64,000 nucleotides of DNA. Origin: Adineta vaga (Eukaryota > Rotifera). Location: positions 4,836,001-4,900,000 of the forward strand of contig CP075496.1 of the NCBI GenBank assembly GCA_021613535.1. The letters run 5' to 3'. Below the pieces are notes generated by a model, which saw nothing but the letters and a program-made list of their open reading frames with translations, searched no databases and was not told where the DNA came from. The position numbers were made by a program, and so were the translations under genes. Shown here one piece after another: positions 40,601-53,236 of the stretch (its first letter is position 1; every line of letters starts with the position of its first letter).

Positions 40601-43600
40601 GAAAACAATTTATGTTTGAATCTTTTAACATACTATGATCTCCATTTGGTCCAGTACTTGATGTAACTGTTGTTCCCTTTTGTGCAAGCCAATCAAATTG
40701 ATTATCTGCCGCATTTGTCCATGAACACAATGAACCATCATCAAAACTACATTCATTTTGACGAAAACCACATTCACCTGATTTATAAGTATAATCATCA
40801 AGTGCCACAAAACCTAAGAAGAAAATAACAATCAACTTCATTTTACATTCGTATAATAAATTATACCTTGTCGAAAAAAGCCAGTAATAGTTTCAAAAAC
40901 AATTCGAAATTCACTAGGTGATGTTACTGATGCTTCACCTTTGATCCATGCTAATCCATGATCATAACTTCGTGTAAAGATTGTTCGTTTTGTACCGATA
41001 TTACTTTCTGTATAAACATTAAATGATGTATTTGAACCAACTAATACATAATAAAATTCGACGCAATATGTTGCATTCATTGTCGATGCATACATAGGTG
41101 AATAGAGACGTCCATTTAAGTTTTCACCTTGATTTTCTAAATCGATATAAACATACGAACCACGATTTGTACCAGTAGTATGATCGTATGGAATTGGTGT
41201 TGTACGTAAAACTTCATCACCACCAGAATATGTTTTCCATTGCAATGTGGAACTAGTTGTATTTTGTGTAAAACCACATTGAGAAACGTCAGTAAATGTA
41301 CATGATTCACCGATCGCAGCACTTTCTCTACATATACCTGATGTAAAGATTACATCATCGATGGATACGCCACCAATTGCATTTGTTCCAGCAAGAGCTT
41401 TCAAAAAATGAAGTAAATGAAATGATTTCTTAAATTCTATTTCTCACCTTCGAAAACAATGTTGGCATTATCTTTTGTTGCTGTTATTCGACCGAATCGC
41501 CAAACATCTCCTTGTGAACCTACTCGTGTCCAAATTGGAATACCAAGATTATTTCCCAAAGCCATATAAAGATTAAGAGTACCACCATGACCATATAGAT
41601 GATAATAGAATGTCATACATTGTAAATTACTGAGAAGAGGAGTTTTCAAACGAGCAAAATCATTCTTTTGACGTTGACCTAGATTAGCTTGCATAAAATA
41701 ACCTTGACCAGTATGTGTTGTATGATCGATTGCTAGATGATACGAAATATATTCATATTCAAAATTAAAATAATGGTCATATCGATACATACATGGTGCT
41801 GGTACAGTTGAAGCTTGAACTCTCGTCCAATTAAATCGATTATTCGCCATATTTTCCCATCCATTACAGCTATCAGTTTCAAATGTACAATCATATGGTC
41901 CTAATGGATTTGTTGTAGTAGGTACTGTCGTTGTTGTAGTTGTTGGTGGAAATAATTCTGGATCAGCATCTGCTGGTGTTACGACACATGGATTTTCAAA
42001 AATGCGAAGATCGTCAATAGCTGCGTCTCCTTGAAATGAATCACCTAAAGAACATACACAAATTGAGATGACATACATTGAAGAAAATAAAATATTCATT
42101 CATACCGATCACTCCTTCGATTCGTAATCGTAAGTATGAACTTGAACGAATAGTAACTTGACCATTTAACCATTGATCACCTTTATTACCTTTTTGTGTC
42201 CTATGTTAAAAAAGAATTGAACAAATTAAATCTTATTGAACGAAAAAAAATATTCTTACCAAACCCATTTTGGTTCAAGTGATTTAACACCGTTGATGTA
42301 AATATTGAGTGCACCAATACTTCCATACATGTGATACCAAAATGAAAAACAAGAACCAATTGTTGATGTTGGCATAAGAATAGTTGATTCGAGAATAGCA
42401 CGATCATTAGGTACCCGAGGATGGGATGCTTCAATGAAAGCATAAAAACCAAATTGATCATTATAAGTATGATCAACAGATGGACCTGTAAATGCTGAAT
42501 CTGTTTGACCATGACCAATGAGCCAATCGAACTCATCTAATGGTGCACGAAGATTATGCCATGTACAAAAATCGATTGATTCAAATGAACATGAACCTAT
42601 TACTTGACAAGCTCCATTTTTAATCAGAACATCATCAATAGCTAAGTCACCAAAGTATCCAATACCATATTCACTTTCGAAGACAATTGCATATGGTTCA
42701 TTTGTATATCGAATAGTTATTTCTGCTGCATTCCAGATATCACCAAAATTATAGTTGACTTTCCATATTGGATATAGATTATCAGACGATGCTACACGTT
42801 TGTAAACTGTTAATGCGCCCACATCAACACCATAACTATGATACCAAAACGAAAGACATTGACCATCTGTATCATTCATCCATGGTGACATCAATCGAGC
42901 TTTTTCTCCTGCTTTTATTGAACTAGCACTTGGTGTATACATATAATAACCTATTATAAATTCAAATCGAAAATCAATTTGAAAATCTTTTTCTTCTTAC
43001 CATTGACACTTTGTGTTGTATGATCGATACTTGGGCCACTCAAAGAACCCGGTGTTGCTCCTACAATACGATTAGTTAATTAGTATTTTTTTCCAACGTA
43101 ATTTTCTTATGTCTTTCATACCTTTATGTCTAAGCCATTGATGTTTTTCTGTAATATCATGTGTAAATCCACATATACCTGCATCATCGAAATCACATTC
43201 TAATGGTAAATCACTTGGACAATTGCCATCGATAAGTATAAGATCATCTAATGCAATATCACCTTGATAACTATTACCGGCAACTCCTTGAATAATTATC
43301 TAAAGAAATTAAAGAGACGAACAATGACTATTCTGAAATCTATTAATTCTATGAAATATACATACACTATATTCATCTGTGATATCATTCAATTTAACTT
43401 TTCCTAAACGCCAAACATTTCCTTGTGTTCCTTCTCGAGACCATACAGTTGTTTCTTGATTAGTGAATCAATAGCTATGATATCTAAACGATTGATATCA
43501 GGACCATGCATATGATACCAAAATTCAAAACATTTTGGTGTTGAACCAGGAATTGATGGTGATTGTAAACGGGCTGTATCATTCAAAATGACTGGAGATG

Positions 43601-46600
43601 ATGTTTCAAGATAGATGTACCAGCCTTGATCTGAAAGAAACAAGCAACATGCAGATAGTTTCAAAGAATATGATCTTGATCAAAAAACATACCTGTATGT
43701 GTTGTAACATCGAACTGAGGACCTGTTTCAAATGTTGATGTGCTACCTTGATTTCGTGTCCAATTAAGTGCAGCATCAGAACGATGTGTCCATGAACAAA
43801 AATCAACTTCGAATGTACAATCATAAATACTTGGAACTAGAAGAGAAATTTTTCTAGAATTTTTATTCTAGATATGAATCAATGAACAAACTTTGATATG
43901 CTGTAGTTGGTCGAGTTACTGTTGCGGGTGTTGTTAAAACGCTCACAGCTGCATTAGTTGGATTTGTTCCACAATAACTATCACGAATATCAATATCATC
44001 GATTGCATAATAACCTTGCATTTGTGCAGTAACACTTCCTTCAATTGCAATCTATTCAAAAATGGAAAAAACAACAATATAAATATTTCAATTATTTAGA
44101 AGAAGAAAAATTGATCTTACAGCATGATCTTCATCTGAATAATAACCAACTGATGCAAAAAGCCATGAATCACCTTGATCTACTGTACCGAACGACCAGA
44201 TCATAGATGTATCTTTATCGGTGGTAATATTCACATCCACACGACCTAATTGACTACCACGCATAAAATACCAGAATGTTAAACAACGACCAGCTCGTGA
44301 TGTAGGTGCGAATGTTTCACTTAGAATAACAGCCACTACTGATTGTTGATTGGTAAATGCTGAACTCAATAAGAGATATTGACCTTTATCATTACCTATT
44401 TACAATAGAAATAATAAATATGAAAATTTCTATGTTGATAGATGGAAAAAAAATCACACTTACCTAATGTATGATCATTTTGAGGTCCATTATAAGGTGG
44501 TTTTGATAAACCAGAACCAATCATCCAAGTTGCATTTCCAAAAAGTAACATATTTCTCCATGTACACATTCTAATATCGGAAAAAAAAATATGTAAATTA
44601 ATCCTCAAAGAAAAGTCAATTCATTACCCATTTTCAAAATCACAATCGCCTGGTTCGAGACAAGCTCGATCACGAATGAAGACATCATCAATAGCGATAA
44701 CGGGTACATCAGAACCAGATTTGAAAACAACGGCTTCAAAAATAACTTGATATGGTGATAAAACTAAACCATGTGGAACACGTTGTTGACTAATTCGCCA
44801 TTGACGTTCCTGGAAAATTCGAATAATTATGATTAGACTTCTATTCTCGATATTTCATTCAACAAAACAAACTTACTCGAAGAATAGTTTTCGACCAAAT
44901 TAGATAATCCGATGAATTTGATGTTACTGTACTTGGTCGTACAAATATATTCAATTTCGATGATGTACTAATTGCTTGTGCATCTGAATAATACCAAAAT
45001 TCGATACATTGTTCACCATTAGGTATGATCGTTTGTGACATAAGACGTGCTCGTTGATTTGTAACTGTTGTTGATGATTGAGTTACATCAACAATCATAT
45101 ATGCACCATTACTTGTTCCATCAGTATGATCTGTATTTGGTTTAATACCATTCATTAATGGATCATCAGCAGTTGTACGTAACCAATTATATTGTATTGT
45201 AGCATCATTAGCATAATTACAGATAGTTGGATCTTCAAAGGTACAAATTCGATCATCATTTGGACATGAATTATAAACAACAATATCATCGAGACCAATA
45301 TCACCAAGATGAAATCTATAGATTAATCAAAAGAAATCTGAATCTATTAGATCACTGAATTTCATAGGATCTTACCGTCCAACAATGCCTTCAAAGACAA
45401 TTTGAAATTTAGTATTTGCTGGTGGAAAAATTGCATATTGTCCTTTTAACCATTTATCACCTGTAAAAAGAATAATAATCAATGATTGGTACTCTTTAAA
45501 GACTAAACTCACCTTGATTTCTTGATCGTGTCCAAACTGGTTTATTGAGTTGTCCATTCATTTTGATATAAACATTCAATGTATCAACATCCATACCATA
45601 CATGTGATACCAAAATTGTATACATTTTTGGCCTGAGATTTCTTCAGATACTATTCGACAACGTTGGTCTGGTTGTTGTGGATAACTAGCTTCCATATAA
45701 ATATACCATCCTTGAGGTGTACCAAACGTATGATCTAATGAAAAAGAAATAAACTAGATTGCATAAGATTTCTTTTCTACATACCAACACTTGGACCTGT
45801 ATTTGCTGAAAATGTTTGACCTTGTTTTAATTCCCATCGAAAATCAGCAGTGACATCATGTGACCATGTTGAACAGAGAACACCTTGTTCGAAATTACAG
45901 TCCCATGGTGATTGTGGTGCTACTGTTGTTCGAGTTGTTGTCGTTGTTGGTGGCATAGTTGTTGCAATAGTTGGTACGGCATCATGTAATGGTCGAATTG
46001 AACAATTACTTGTTGTAAATGTAAAATCATCAATTGAAATATCTCCCTAAAATCAATAAAATATTCTTATGTAGAAGAAATAAAAGTCAATCGACTGTTT
46101 TTCTTACCAAGAAATCTTTTCCAGCAATACCTTCAACCAAAATTTGATGTTGTACTGATGAAACATATGAAACTTGTCCTTCATACCACATATTACCACG
46201 ATTACCGGATAATGACCATATACGTGTAAATGAACTATTGAATAGATATACATTCAATGTTCCAATTGAGTCACCATACCTGATAAAAAAAAACAAGATA
46301 AATGGTTGATTTGAACAATAGATAAAACCGAATTCTAAACTTACATATGATACCAAAATCGAAAACATCGAGCATCACCATTTGTACTATCAAATACAAC
46401 ACTTTTTAATCGTGCACGATCACCTTGTTGTGTTGGCCATGATGTTTCAATCATTAAATATTTTCCTTGTGCTGTATTTGTTGTATGATCTATTTGAATA
46501 CAAAATAAAATTTATGTAGAATTTAATTTAGCATTATTTTCTTTGTCTTACCATATTGTGGACCAGTTCCAGATGAATGTATACCTTGTCCTACAAGCCA

Positions 46601-49600
46601 ATCCATTTCGACATCAATATCATCATTGGTCCATCCACATAGATCACTTTCAAATGTACAATCTCCTGGTTTTGGACATAGACCTCTTGTAATCGATACA
46701 TCATCGATAGAAGCACTGGCATCGGGATTTTGTGTTAACACGTCAGCTTCAAATACAGCTTGCCATGATTGACTAGGACTATTAATATTAATTTGTGCAT
46801 ATAACCAACGATTTTCTAAACTTCCATCATGAGACCAAAGAATGGGACCACCAGAAGCGAGAAAAACATTTAAGTTCATTTGTTTAGTTGATGCATGATG
46901 AAAGTACCAAAAATGTAAGCATGAACCACTAGTACGATCTTGTATTGGTGTTAAAAGTCGAGCACGATCGTTAGCATTACGATTTTTTCCTTCAGCTACC
47001 ATATAATAACCTTCATCAGTTAAAGTAGTATGATCATTATTTGGATTAACGCCTGCTTGTACAACGGATGCTAAACCACGTATCCAATTAAATTGACCTG
47101 TTGAATCATATTGAAATCCTAGAAAACAAAACGAAAATGAGTTCACTCAGTAAAACATTAATCATTTAAAGTTATATTTTCATTTCATACCACATATAGA
47201 ATCGTCCGAATCAAAATCACATTGATCAGTTGATGTTCGACATGTACCATTGAGAAGAGTAATATCATCAATAGCGATGGAACCACGATTACTTCCTGAC
47301 CATATACCTTCGATTGCGATCTAAAGCAAGGAAAATCAAATCAATAATAACTATTCTTCTTTCCTATAAGTAAGAAGAAAACAAACACTAAAAGTTGCTG
47401 GATTGCTTGTTGATGATTGAAGATTAACTTGTGCATGATACCATTCATAACCTTTACCACCGAATGTAGTCCATCGTAATTGTGAAAATGAATTCGAAAG
47501 TTTTTCAACATTTAATGAACCAACATGCGAACCGTACATAAAATACCAAAATTCTAAACATTGACGATTATTACTCATTTGTGTACTTCGATATTGACTA
47601 GTAATGTTTGTCTATAATCGAAAAACAAACAAACAAACATGCAATGGAGTTTATTAAAAAAATCTTTTTTCTTACATCCGGAAATGGTGTTGATTTCGTT
47701 GGTGTTAATAGAAGATAATATCCTTGTACTTGATTTCCTGTATGATCATACAATGGATTATGTTGATCATCTTGAGACGCTGTTGCACCTTGAACACGTG
47801 TCCATGTAAGTTCAGGTTTTGCAGTAATACTCCATAATGGACATTTATCACTTTCAAAATCACAATCAAAATCTGTTGGTGGATGTGGTGGAGTTGTTCT
47901 AAAAACAAAATCCGAGATTAATCACATGAATGAAAGAAAATCATTTCTTTAACTAACACTTTCGTTGTTGGTGATGTAGATGCAGTTGAGAGACCATCTT
48001 GTGGTATTGCATATGGTGGAAGTGTATTGCAATATCCATTCTTTATTGAAATATCGTCAAGACCGATATCTCCGTGATTATTTAGAGTTACTCGAGCTTC
48101 AATTAAAACTGAATGATCAGAACTGACAGCAAAACCAACTTTTCCTTGAAACCAATCATCATCTTGTTCCCCTTCTAATGTCCACATTGCTAATGGTTGA
48201 AAACCTTCCAGTTGTAAATAGGCAGTCAATCGGCCGATTCCTGGACCATACCTGTAGATAAGTTTACAAATAGAATTTTATTCTAACTAAATATTTTTTC
48301 GATTTCATTACTTACATATGATAAAAGAATTCTAAACACATTCCATTTGAACCAGCATTTGCCATTGATTGTGAAATAAGTATAGCTGTATCGTTAGTTT
48401 TTCGATTTTTATTTGTATCGATATATGCATATGAACCTGCACTTGTTCCTAAAGTATGATCATACAAAGGACCTAAACAGAATAATGAAAATGTGAAAGT
48501 TATTCTAATATTCGTAGAATTTCTTACCACTAGCCAATGAAGCCGATGATGGACCATTTGTTATTTCCCAATCAAATTGATCAGTTTTAACATTTTCCCA
48601 TCCACAAAAGGTATCATCTTCAAAATCACAATTGTTCGGTTCTTGACATGAGACACTTAAACGTTTGATATCATCGATAGAAATATCACCCTTGATTGAA
48701 ATGAATAGAAAATTGGTATTCTATATTAAAACTTCCTTCTTAACTTACTTCAAATCCATTGCCGATGACTCCTTCGAAGATAACGCGAAATGGTGTCGTA
48801 TATTCTGTTGAAACATGTGCTTTACGCCATACATCACCAACATTAGCACCACGTGACCATAGAAGTGTCATTGTACTATTTGCAGATGTATTTGTACCTG
48901 TATAAACATTTAATTGACCAACACTTCGACCGTACATATGATACCAAAATTCTAAACAACGGCCTTTTTCAGGTTGTTCAACAACGGATAATAGACGAGC
49001 TTTTTGACCGGGTCTCTGTGGACTTGATGATTCTATTGAAGAAAAACAATGAATTTAAATTTTCGAGATATAAAACTTTTGTACATACCAATATACATGA
49101 AATGACCTAATGCAGTGCCGAGTGTATGATCTGAAAATAAAATCAATATCAATTTCTATAATCAAAACACTTGTGTATTACCTTGATTTGCACCAGTTTG
49201 AGATGATGGTGTTGTACCTTGACCTCGAGTCCATGCAAATTGTCCAGATGGATCAGATGAATATCCACAAATATGTTCTTCTTCGAATGTACAATCAATC
49301 GAATAGAAATCTGGTTGAATACATGGTCCATCAACAAGTGTCAAATCATCTAATGAAACTTCTGATCGAATACTCCAAAGTGCAACAACTTCGTATACAA
49401 CTCGTGTAATTTGATCTCCAGGATTAATTTGTATTTGACCATGTTGCCAATGACGTCCTTGATCACCTGATCGTCGCCATGCGGATTTTGCTGACGCGAA
49501 ATTTTCATTGATAACAAAATTTAGATTGAATTCAGTATCATCTGTGCCATGCATCATATACCACCAATCTACACACATTGGACTAGCGATATTATCTGGT

Positions 49601-50806
49601 AAACGTGGACTGACTAATTCTGATATATCGATATCATTGAAATTAATAACAGGAATTTCTAATCGTGCAGTAACGTAATAACCAGTAGCGTTTCCATATG
49701 TATGGTCATACAATGGACCCACAACACCGGCAAGAGAATTTGATGCTGCTTGTTCACGAAACCATGGAATAGTCACATTTTGACCTTGTGTCCAACCGCA
49801 ATGATCTTGTTCAAATGTACAATCATAGCCAGCAACAGCTTTTGATGTAACTGATCGAATTGTTCGTGAACGAGATGCTGACATTGCTAAAAAAGAATAA
49901 ATCATATTAAACATTTTTCTCAAATGAGTATAAAAAAAATTAATGTTAATCTACTTTGAGTCGATCGTTTTGAAATTGATCGTTTCGTTACTAAATAAAT
50001 CAAATCTATAGAATATCTTCTTCATGAAAAGAATCAATCATACTCGAAGGACATGCTTGATGATTAATCATGATATCTTCGACTTGAATTTGTGCATTCT
50101 TTTGTAATTGTCCATCGAAAGCAATCAGAGTTGCTGTTCGAGATGAGCCTATTGTAATTTGTGATGAAATATTCAATTGCACTTGTGTTCGACTAAATAA
50201 ATTAGATTGATCGAAATTGATTTGTAAAGAAAAATGTTGTTGTACAAACCTTTGTCCTTGAATTAATCGACTACGCCAAGTGTATTGTTTATCAACGAAA
50301 ACAGACAATTTGTTCGATTTATCGCCCATTATTTGATAGGTAAATGTGAGACAAGATGGTGAATCTCTTGAAGATAAATGTGCAGTGCCTATCAAACGAG
50401 CAGAATTTTGTTGAGATGATTGTAGAGTTTCTTTATCATCAAGATATTTTAGGACAAAAGATTGTTTGTCTAAAATATCAATCGAAATAAAACATATTTT
50501 TCTAAATTAATTTTCAATTTAATAAACATACCCGTCGTTGTAGAGGAGAATTGATGCCATTCTAAACTTTGATTACTACTAAGTTCATTTCTCCAACCGG
50601 GATCTGTATATATATCAATGTATAATTTATTTTAAAAAATCGAAGATCTATCAATTATACTAACCTTCATAGGGAATATTTAATTGAGCTATAAAAATAA
50701 AAGAAATTTTTGATCAGATAGGTTTTTTTCCTTGAATCAATTCTATAAACTTACCCGCAATACCTATAAGGTACAGAAAAAGGAGCAAGAACACCAAATG
50801 GTTCAT
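18941..50806 (-). CDS. Giant multi-MAM / LDLa / EGF type I membrane protein
   Basis: One continuous minus-strand gene with about a hundred short introns encodes a protein on the order of 8,000 residues. The order is: signal peptide ([18 protein letters not shown], cut by an intron), about 46 MAM domains, 12 LDL-receptor class A modules, Thr-rich stalk, EGF-like domain, one transmembrane helix, and a cytoplasmic tail ending [16 protein letters not shown] hallmarks repeat throughout: [50 protein letters not shown]. The nearest known architecture is MAM and LDL-receptor class A domain-containing proteins (MALRD1-like), which are much shorter. A role in adhesion or extracellular ligand uptake is inference. 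Introns tend to fall before DHT, after YHM and before GDIAIDD. A one-base frameshift interrupts MAM 11 near 43468. I treat it as one gene because the tandem array has no internal signal peptide, membrane helix or intergenic-size gap. Confidence 0.85.
19660..24729 (-). other. Giant MAM protein: MAM 40-46 with LDLa 7-12
   Basis: MAM domains start near 24725, 24115, 23400, 22690, 21955, 21145 and 20315. Each of MAM 40-45 is followed by one LDLa, with acidic motifs such as [13 protein letters not shown] (after 41), [13 protein letters not shown] (after 43) and [13 protein letters not shown] (after 45). MAM 46 carries none. This membrane-proximal block is the densest in LDLa modules. Confidence 0.75.
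24730..28514 (-). other. Giant MAM protein: MAM 34-39, no LDLa
   Basis: Six MAM domains start near 28530, 27895, 27280, 26620, 25970 and 25350. MAM 34 ([15 protein letters not shown]) resembles MAM 25 and 43. A Thr/Pro spacer ([17 protein letters not shown]) follows MAM 37, nine positions from the spacer after MAM 28. Confidence 0.7.
28515..30879 (-). other. Giant MAM protein: MAM 31-33 with LDLa 4-6
   Basis: MAM 31 (near 30875) is followed by LDLa [14 protein letters not shown] / [19 protein letters not shown] 32 (30090) by LDLa ending [11 protein letters not shown], and MAM 33 (29445) by a TTTIITTTP spacer and LDLa with [18 protein letters not shown]. The order and spacers copy those of MAM 22-24, about 6 kb away. 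Confidence 0.75.
30880..34040 (-). other. Giant MAM protein: MAM 26-30, no LDLa
   Basis: Five MAM domains start near 34015, 33335, 32795, 32050 and 31365. A Thr/Pro spacer ([17 protein letters not shown]) follows MAM 28. MAM 29 has extra cysteines at its start ([11 protein letters not shown]), which may form an additional disulfide. Confidence 0.7.
34080..36874 (-). other. Giant MAM protein: MAM 22-25 with LDLa 1-3
   Basis: MAM 22 (near 36870) is followed by a short LDLa ([14 protein letters not shown] then [16 protein letters not shown]), MAM 23 (36115) by LDLa with [13 protein letters not shown], and MAM 24 (35385) by a TTTP spacer and LDLa with [23 protein letters not shown] 25 (34655) has none. 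LDLa 2 keeps the full calcium-binding acidic pattern DDCGDNSDE; LDLa 1 and 3 are less canonical. Confidence 0.75.
36875..49305 (-). other. Giant MAM protein: MAM 3-21, no LDLa
   Basis: Nineteen MAM domains start near 49300, 48635, 47870, 47215, 46665, 45905, 45245, 44645, 43825, 43200, 42595, 41890, 41310, 40760, 40085, 39415, 38765, 38045 and 37490. No LDLa module occurs here. Pro/Thr spacers follow MAM 4 ([18 protein letters not shown]), 7 ([15 protein letters not shown]), 10 ([16 protein letters not shown]), 13 ([16 protein letters not shown]), 16 (short, [11 protein letters not shown]) and 19 ([14 protein letters not shown]), that is every third domain. Related DADP-like motifs recur in the spacers after MAM 13 and 16. 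Confidence 0.75.
49310..50806 (-). other. Giant MAM protein: signal peptide and MAM 1-2
   Basis: Exon 1 (50806-50755) encodes the signal peptide. Exon 2 (50688-50665) is a 24-nt micro-exon (AQLNIPYE). MAM 1 (about 50610-50040) is degenerate and lacks the opening cysteine pair, keeping only the core ([19 protein letters not shown] and a final VEDI). MAM 2 starts near 49835 ([12 protein letters not shown]) and is complete. Confidence 0.75.
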
Positions 50807-53236
50807 GTTCCTCGTGAAAAATAGTGAATATACAAAATTGTATATATGTATATCTAAAATTAATGGAAAGTACGTGCACTTAAATCTTACTCTCGTCGTT
50901 TCAATATGTCTATCTTCATTTTGAATAATATATATATACGTTTTTAAAAGACATGTTAGTTGGACTCTTATCTTTTTTTCTTTTTGTTTGTTACTTTTTT
51001 CAGTAGTAGATATAGCTGATAATAATCTCTCTCCTACTCTATATTCCGAATTTCATATTAAACAAAGAAGGAGAGAGAGAGAATTTTTCAAGTAGTACAA
51101 GGACAAATAGATATATACTTTTTCAGCAAGATAAATTTGCATATTTATTAACAAGAGATGACAAATTCATCGTTACAAAAACATGCAAAATCTATTGTCT
51201 ATAAACAAAGAAAACTGTTGGTTCTTCGATCATAAATAGTAATCTAGCAACAAAAAAGAATTGTTACTTGATATCTTATAAGATACCCAGATATGGTTAT
51301 GAGTAATTATGCAATAGAATGAGAGAGATAGCTTTCTAGAAGCATCTTTTGTGAAGCAAAATATTAATGACCTTTTTTGTTATCTTAAACATTTACATTT
51401 AAATTTTTAACGCAAAAATGTAGAAAAATTTTTTCATTTTGAGATACATCGAAAGATATGTTGAACTTTGTACTTATGCAAATATCGTCATTCATAGAAC
51501 TTTCGAGAAGCAATCAGAAATATAGCTTCGATAATATTATGTGATTGAATAAGGATTTCGAGGGAAAATTTTCAAATGATTTTGTCTTTGTTAAATATAT
51601 AACTTGACAGGATGAGTGATGTTATCTCAAGCACATGCTGTTTTAGAAGATGATGATAATAATGAGTGTACTGATAAAACGTTTTCAAACAAAACGGAAT
51701 GTGACAGTACGAGTGAAATAGTATGAAATACTTCTAGAACTCTTTCGTAATAGAATTTAAAAGTGCAAAATCTTTCGATACCTCCTTCGTTGTACTGATA
51801 ACTATTTATATGCACGAAGCATAGTTGATATTTATTACTATAAAATATCATGCAAAATGTTTGTTAGTATGAAATAAATACTATCGTAAGAGATTTTCTT
51901 TGCACATGTTGATCAACTCAACTTTTGTTTTTCATATATTCAATGTTCACGTGCCATTGATAATCAAAATATAAGATATCATTCATTATTACTTTTATTA
52001 GCAAATTTGTAAAATATATTTTTTGCAATACAAATGTATGTATCAATATTGGAAAACTTTGCAAATTAACAACCCTTCTGTTGTACTGTCACAATGATAG
52101 GTTCAATTGATGATAACATATAATTTGAATTGACAAGCAAAATTCGACATATTTTAAAGAAGTAATTTTCCTTTGGATTACTTCTATTTTATGCCAATAC
52201 AAAGTTTACTCAACGTGCTGAAAATATTCAGTATCAGATATATAAATGTATCCTTTGATATCCTAAATGAACAATTAGAATTTGTTACATGGTACTATTT
52301 CATATGTGAGACGAGTAGTAATCTTACAAATCAATGCGAAGAAATAGTTTTCTATAGGTCTTAGATAAATTTCTTTGTTTGCATCATCAGATAGCTATGC
52401 ACAATTGACCATTCAGATTATATGTGGTGATAATTATTCGTTCTGCAAAGAATCATTGTGCAGTTGACTTTTACTTCTTGAATAAAACATGTTTAATCAA
52501 CCTAGTATATGATATTGTCTTGTATGTTGGTTTTTATATCAAACAGATTGCTATTTATTTCATCTAATCGATCTTTCTCTCATGATAGTATATAATCACG
52601 TGTTTATCTTAGCAAAAAAAGAATAATGAAATACCGGTTTCATATAACTAGATGACCTTTCTATATTTGCTAGGCGCGTTTTGGTGAAAATATAACACAT
52701 AGTCAATAAGTGTGCATATATTATTGTTCGATTTATAATCGACAGAATGTGAATAAATTGTCATACTTTTATACTTTCCTCCTTGTTAATTATGCTTTTC
52801 TACGAATAGAAAAGTTTGAAAACCAATGTTTCTTATACTACTAGAATCTATAGTATTTTAACACTTTATAGAATGCATTGAAATTTCATGCATAAATCAG
52901 TTATTATACACAAAACTATAAGATAAAGTTCTAAAAAACTTCGTATAGAATATAATAATAATATATACGTGATTAGACTAGGAACAATTCACACACTACC
53001 ATAGAACAGATACAGAACTGCATGACAATGATCATATATATTTTCATATTGTTCAGTACAGAGTTTGTATGTAAAATTATTCGATGAATTCTATTGGTCT
53101 ATAAAATGAACTACTAATCTTATTCGAAATGACTCATCGATCATTAGACCTTCAGGTTTTAGTTTTACCTTTCTTCTTCTTCTTCTTCTTCTTCCTTTTT
53201 TATTATACAATAAAATGAAACATTACAATTAAGCAA
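50807..53236. other. Divergent intergenic region, about 2.4 kb
   Basis: AT-rich DNA between the start of the giant MAM gene and the myotubularin start; it should contain both promoters. A CTCTCTCCTACTC stretch near 51030 and a GGAGAGAGAGAGA stretch near 51070 could pair as an imperfect hairpin. A TTC repeat (53171-53194) lies just before the myotubularin ATG. No convincing gene. Confidence 0.45.

Noticed and set aside
41740-41795. Extra residues in MAM 14 as an insertion
   Set aside because: The sequence has a GTATGT donor and a TCTAG acceptor and restores PAPS/IDHT when removed, so it is an ordinary intron.
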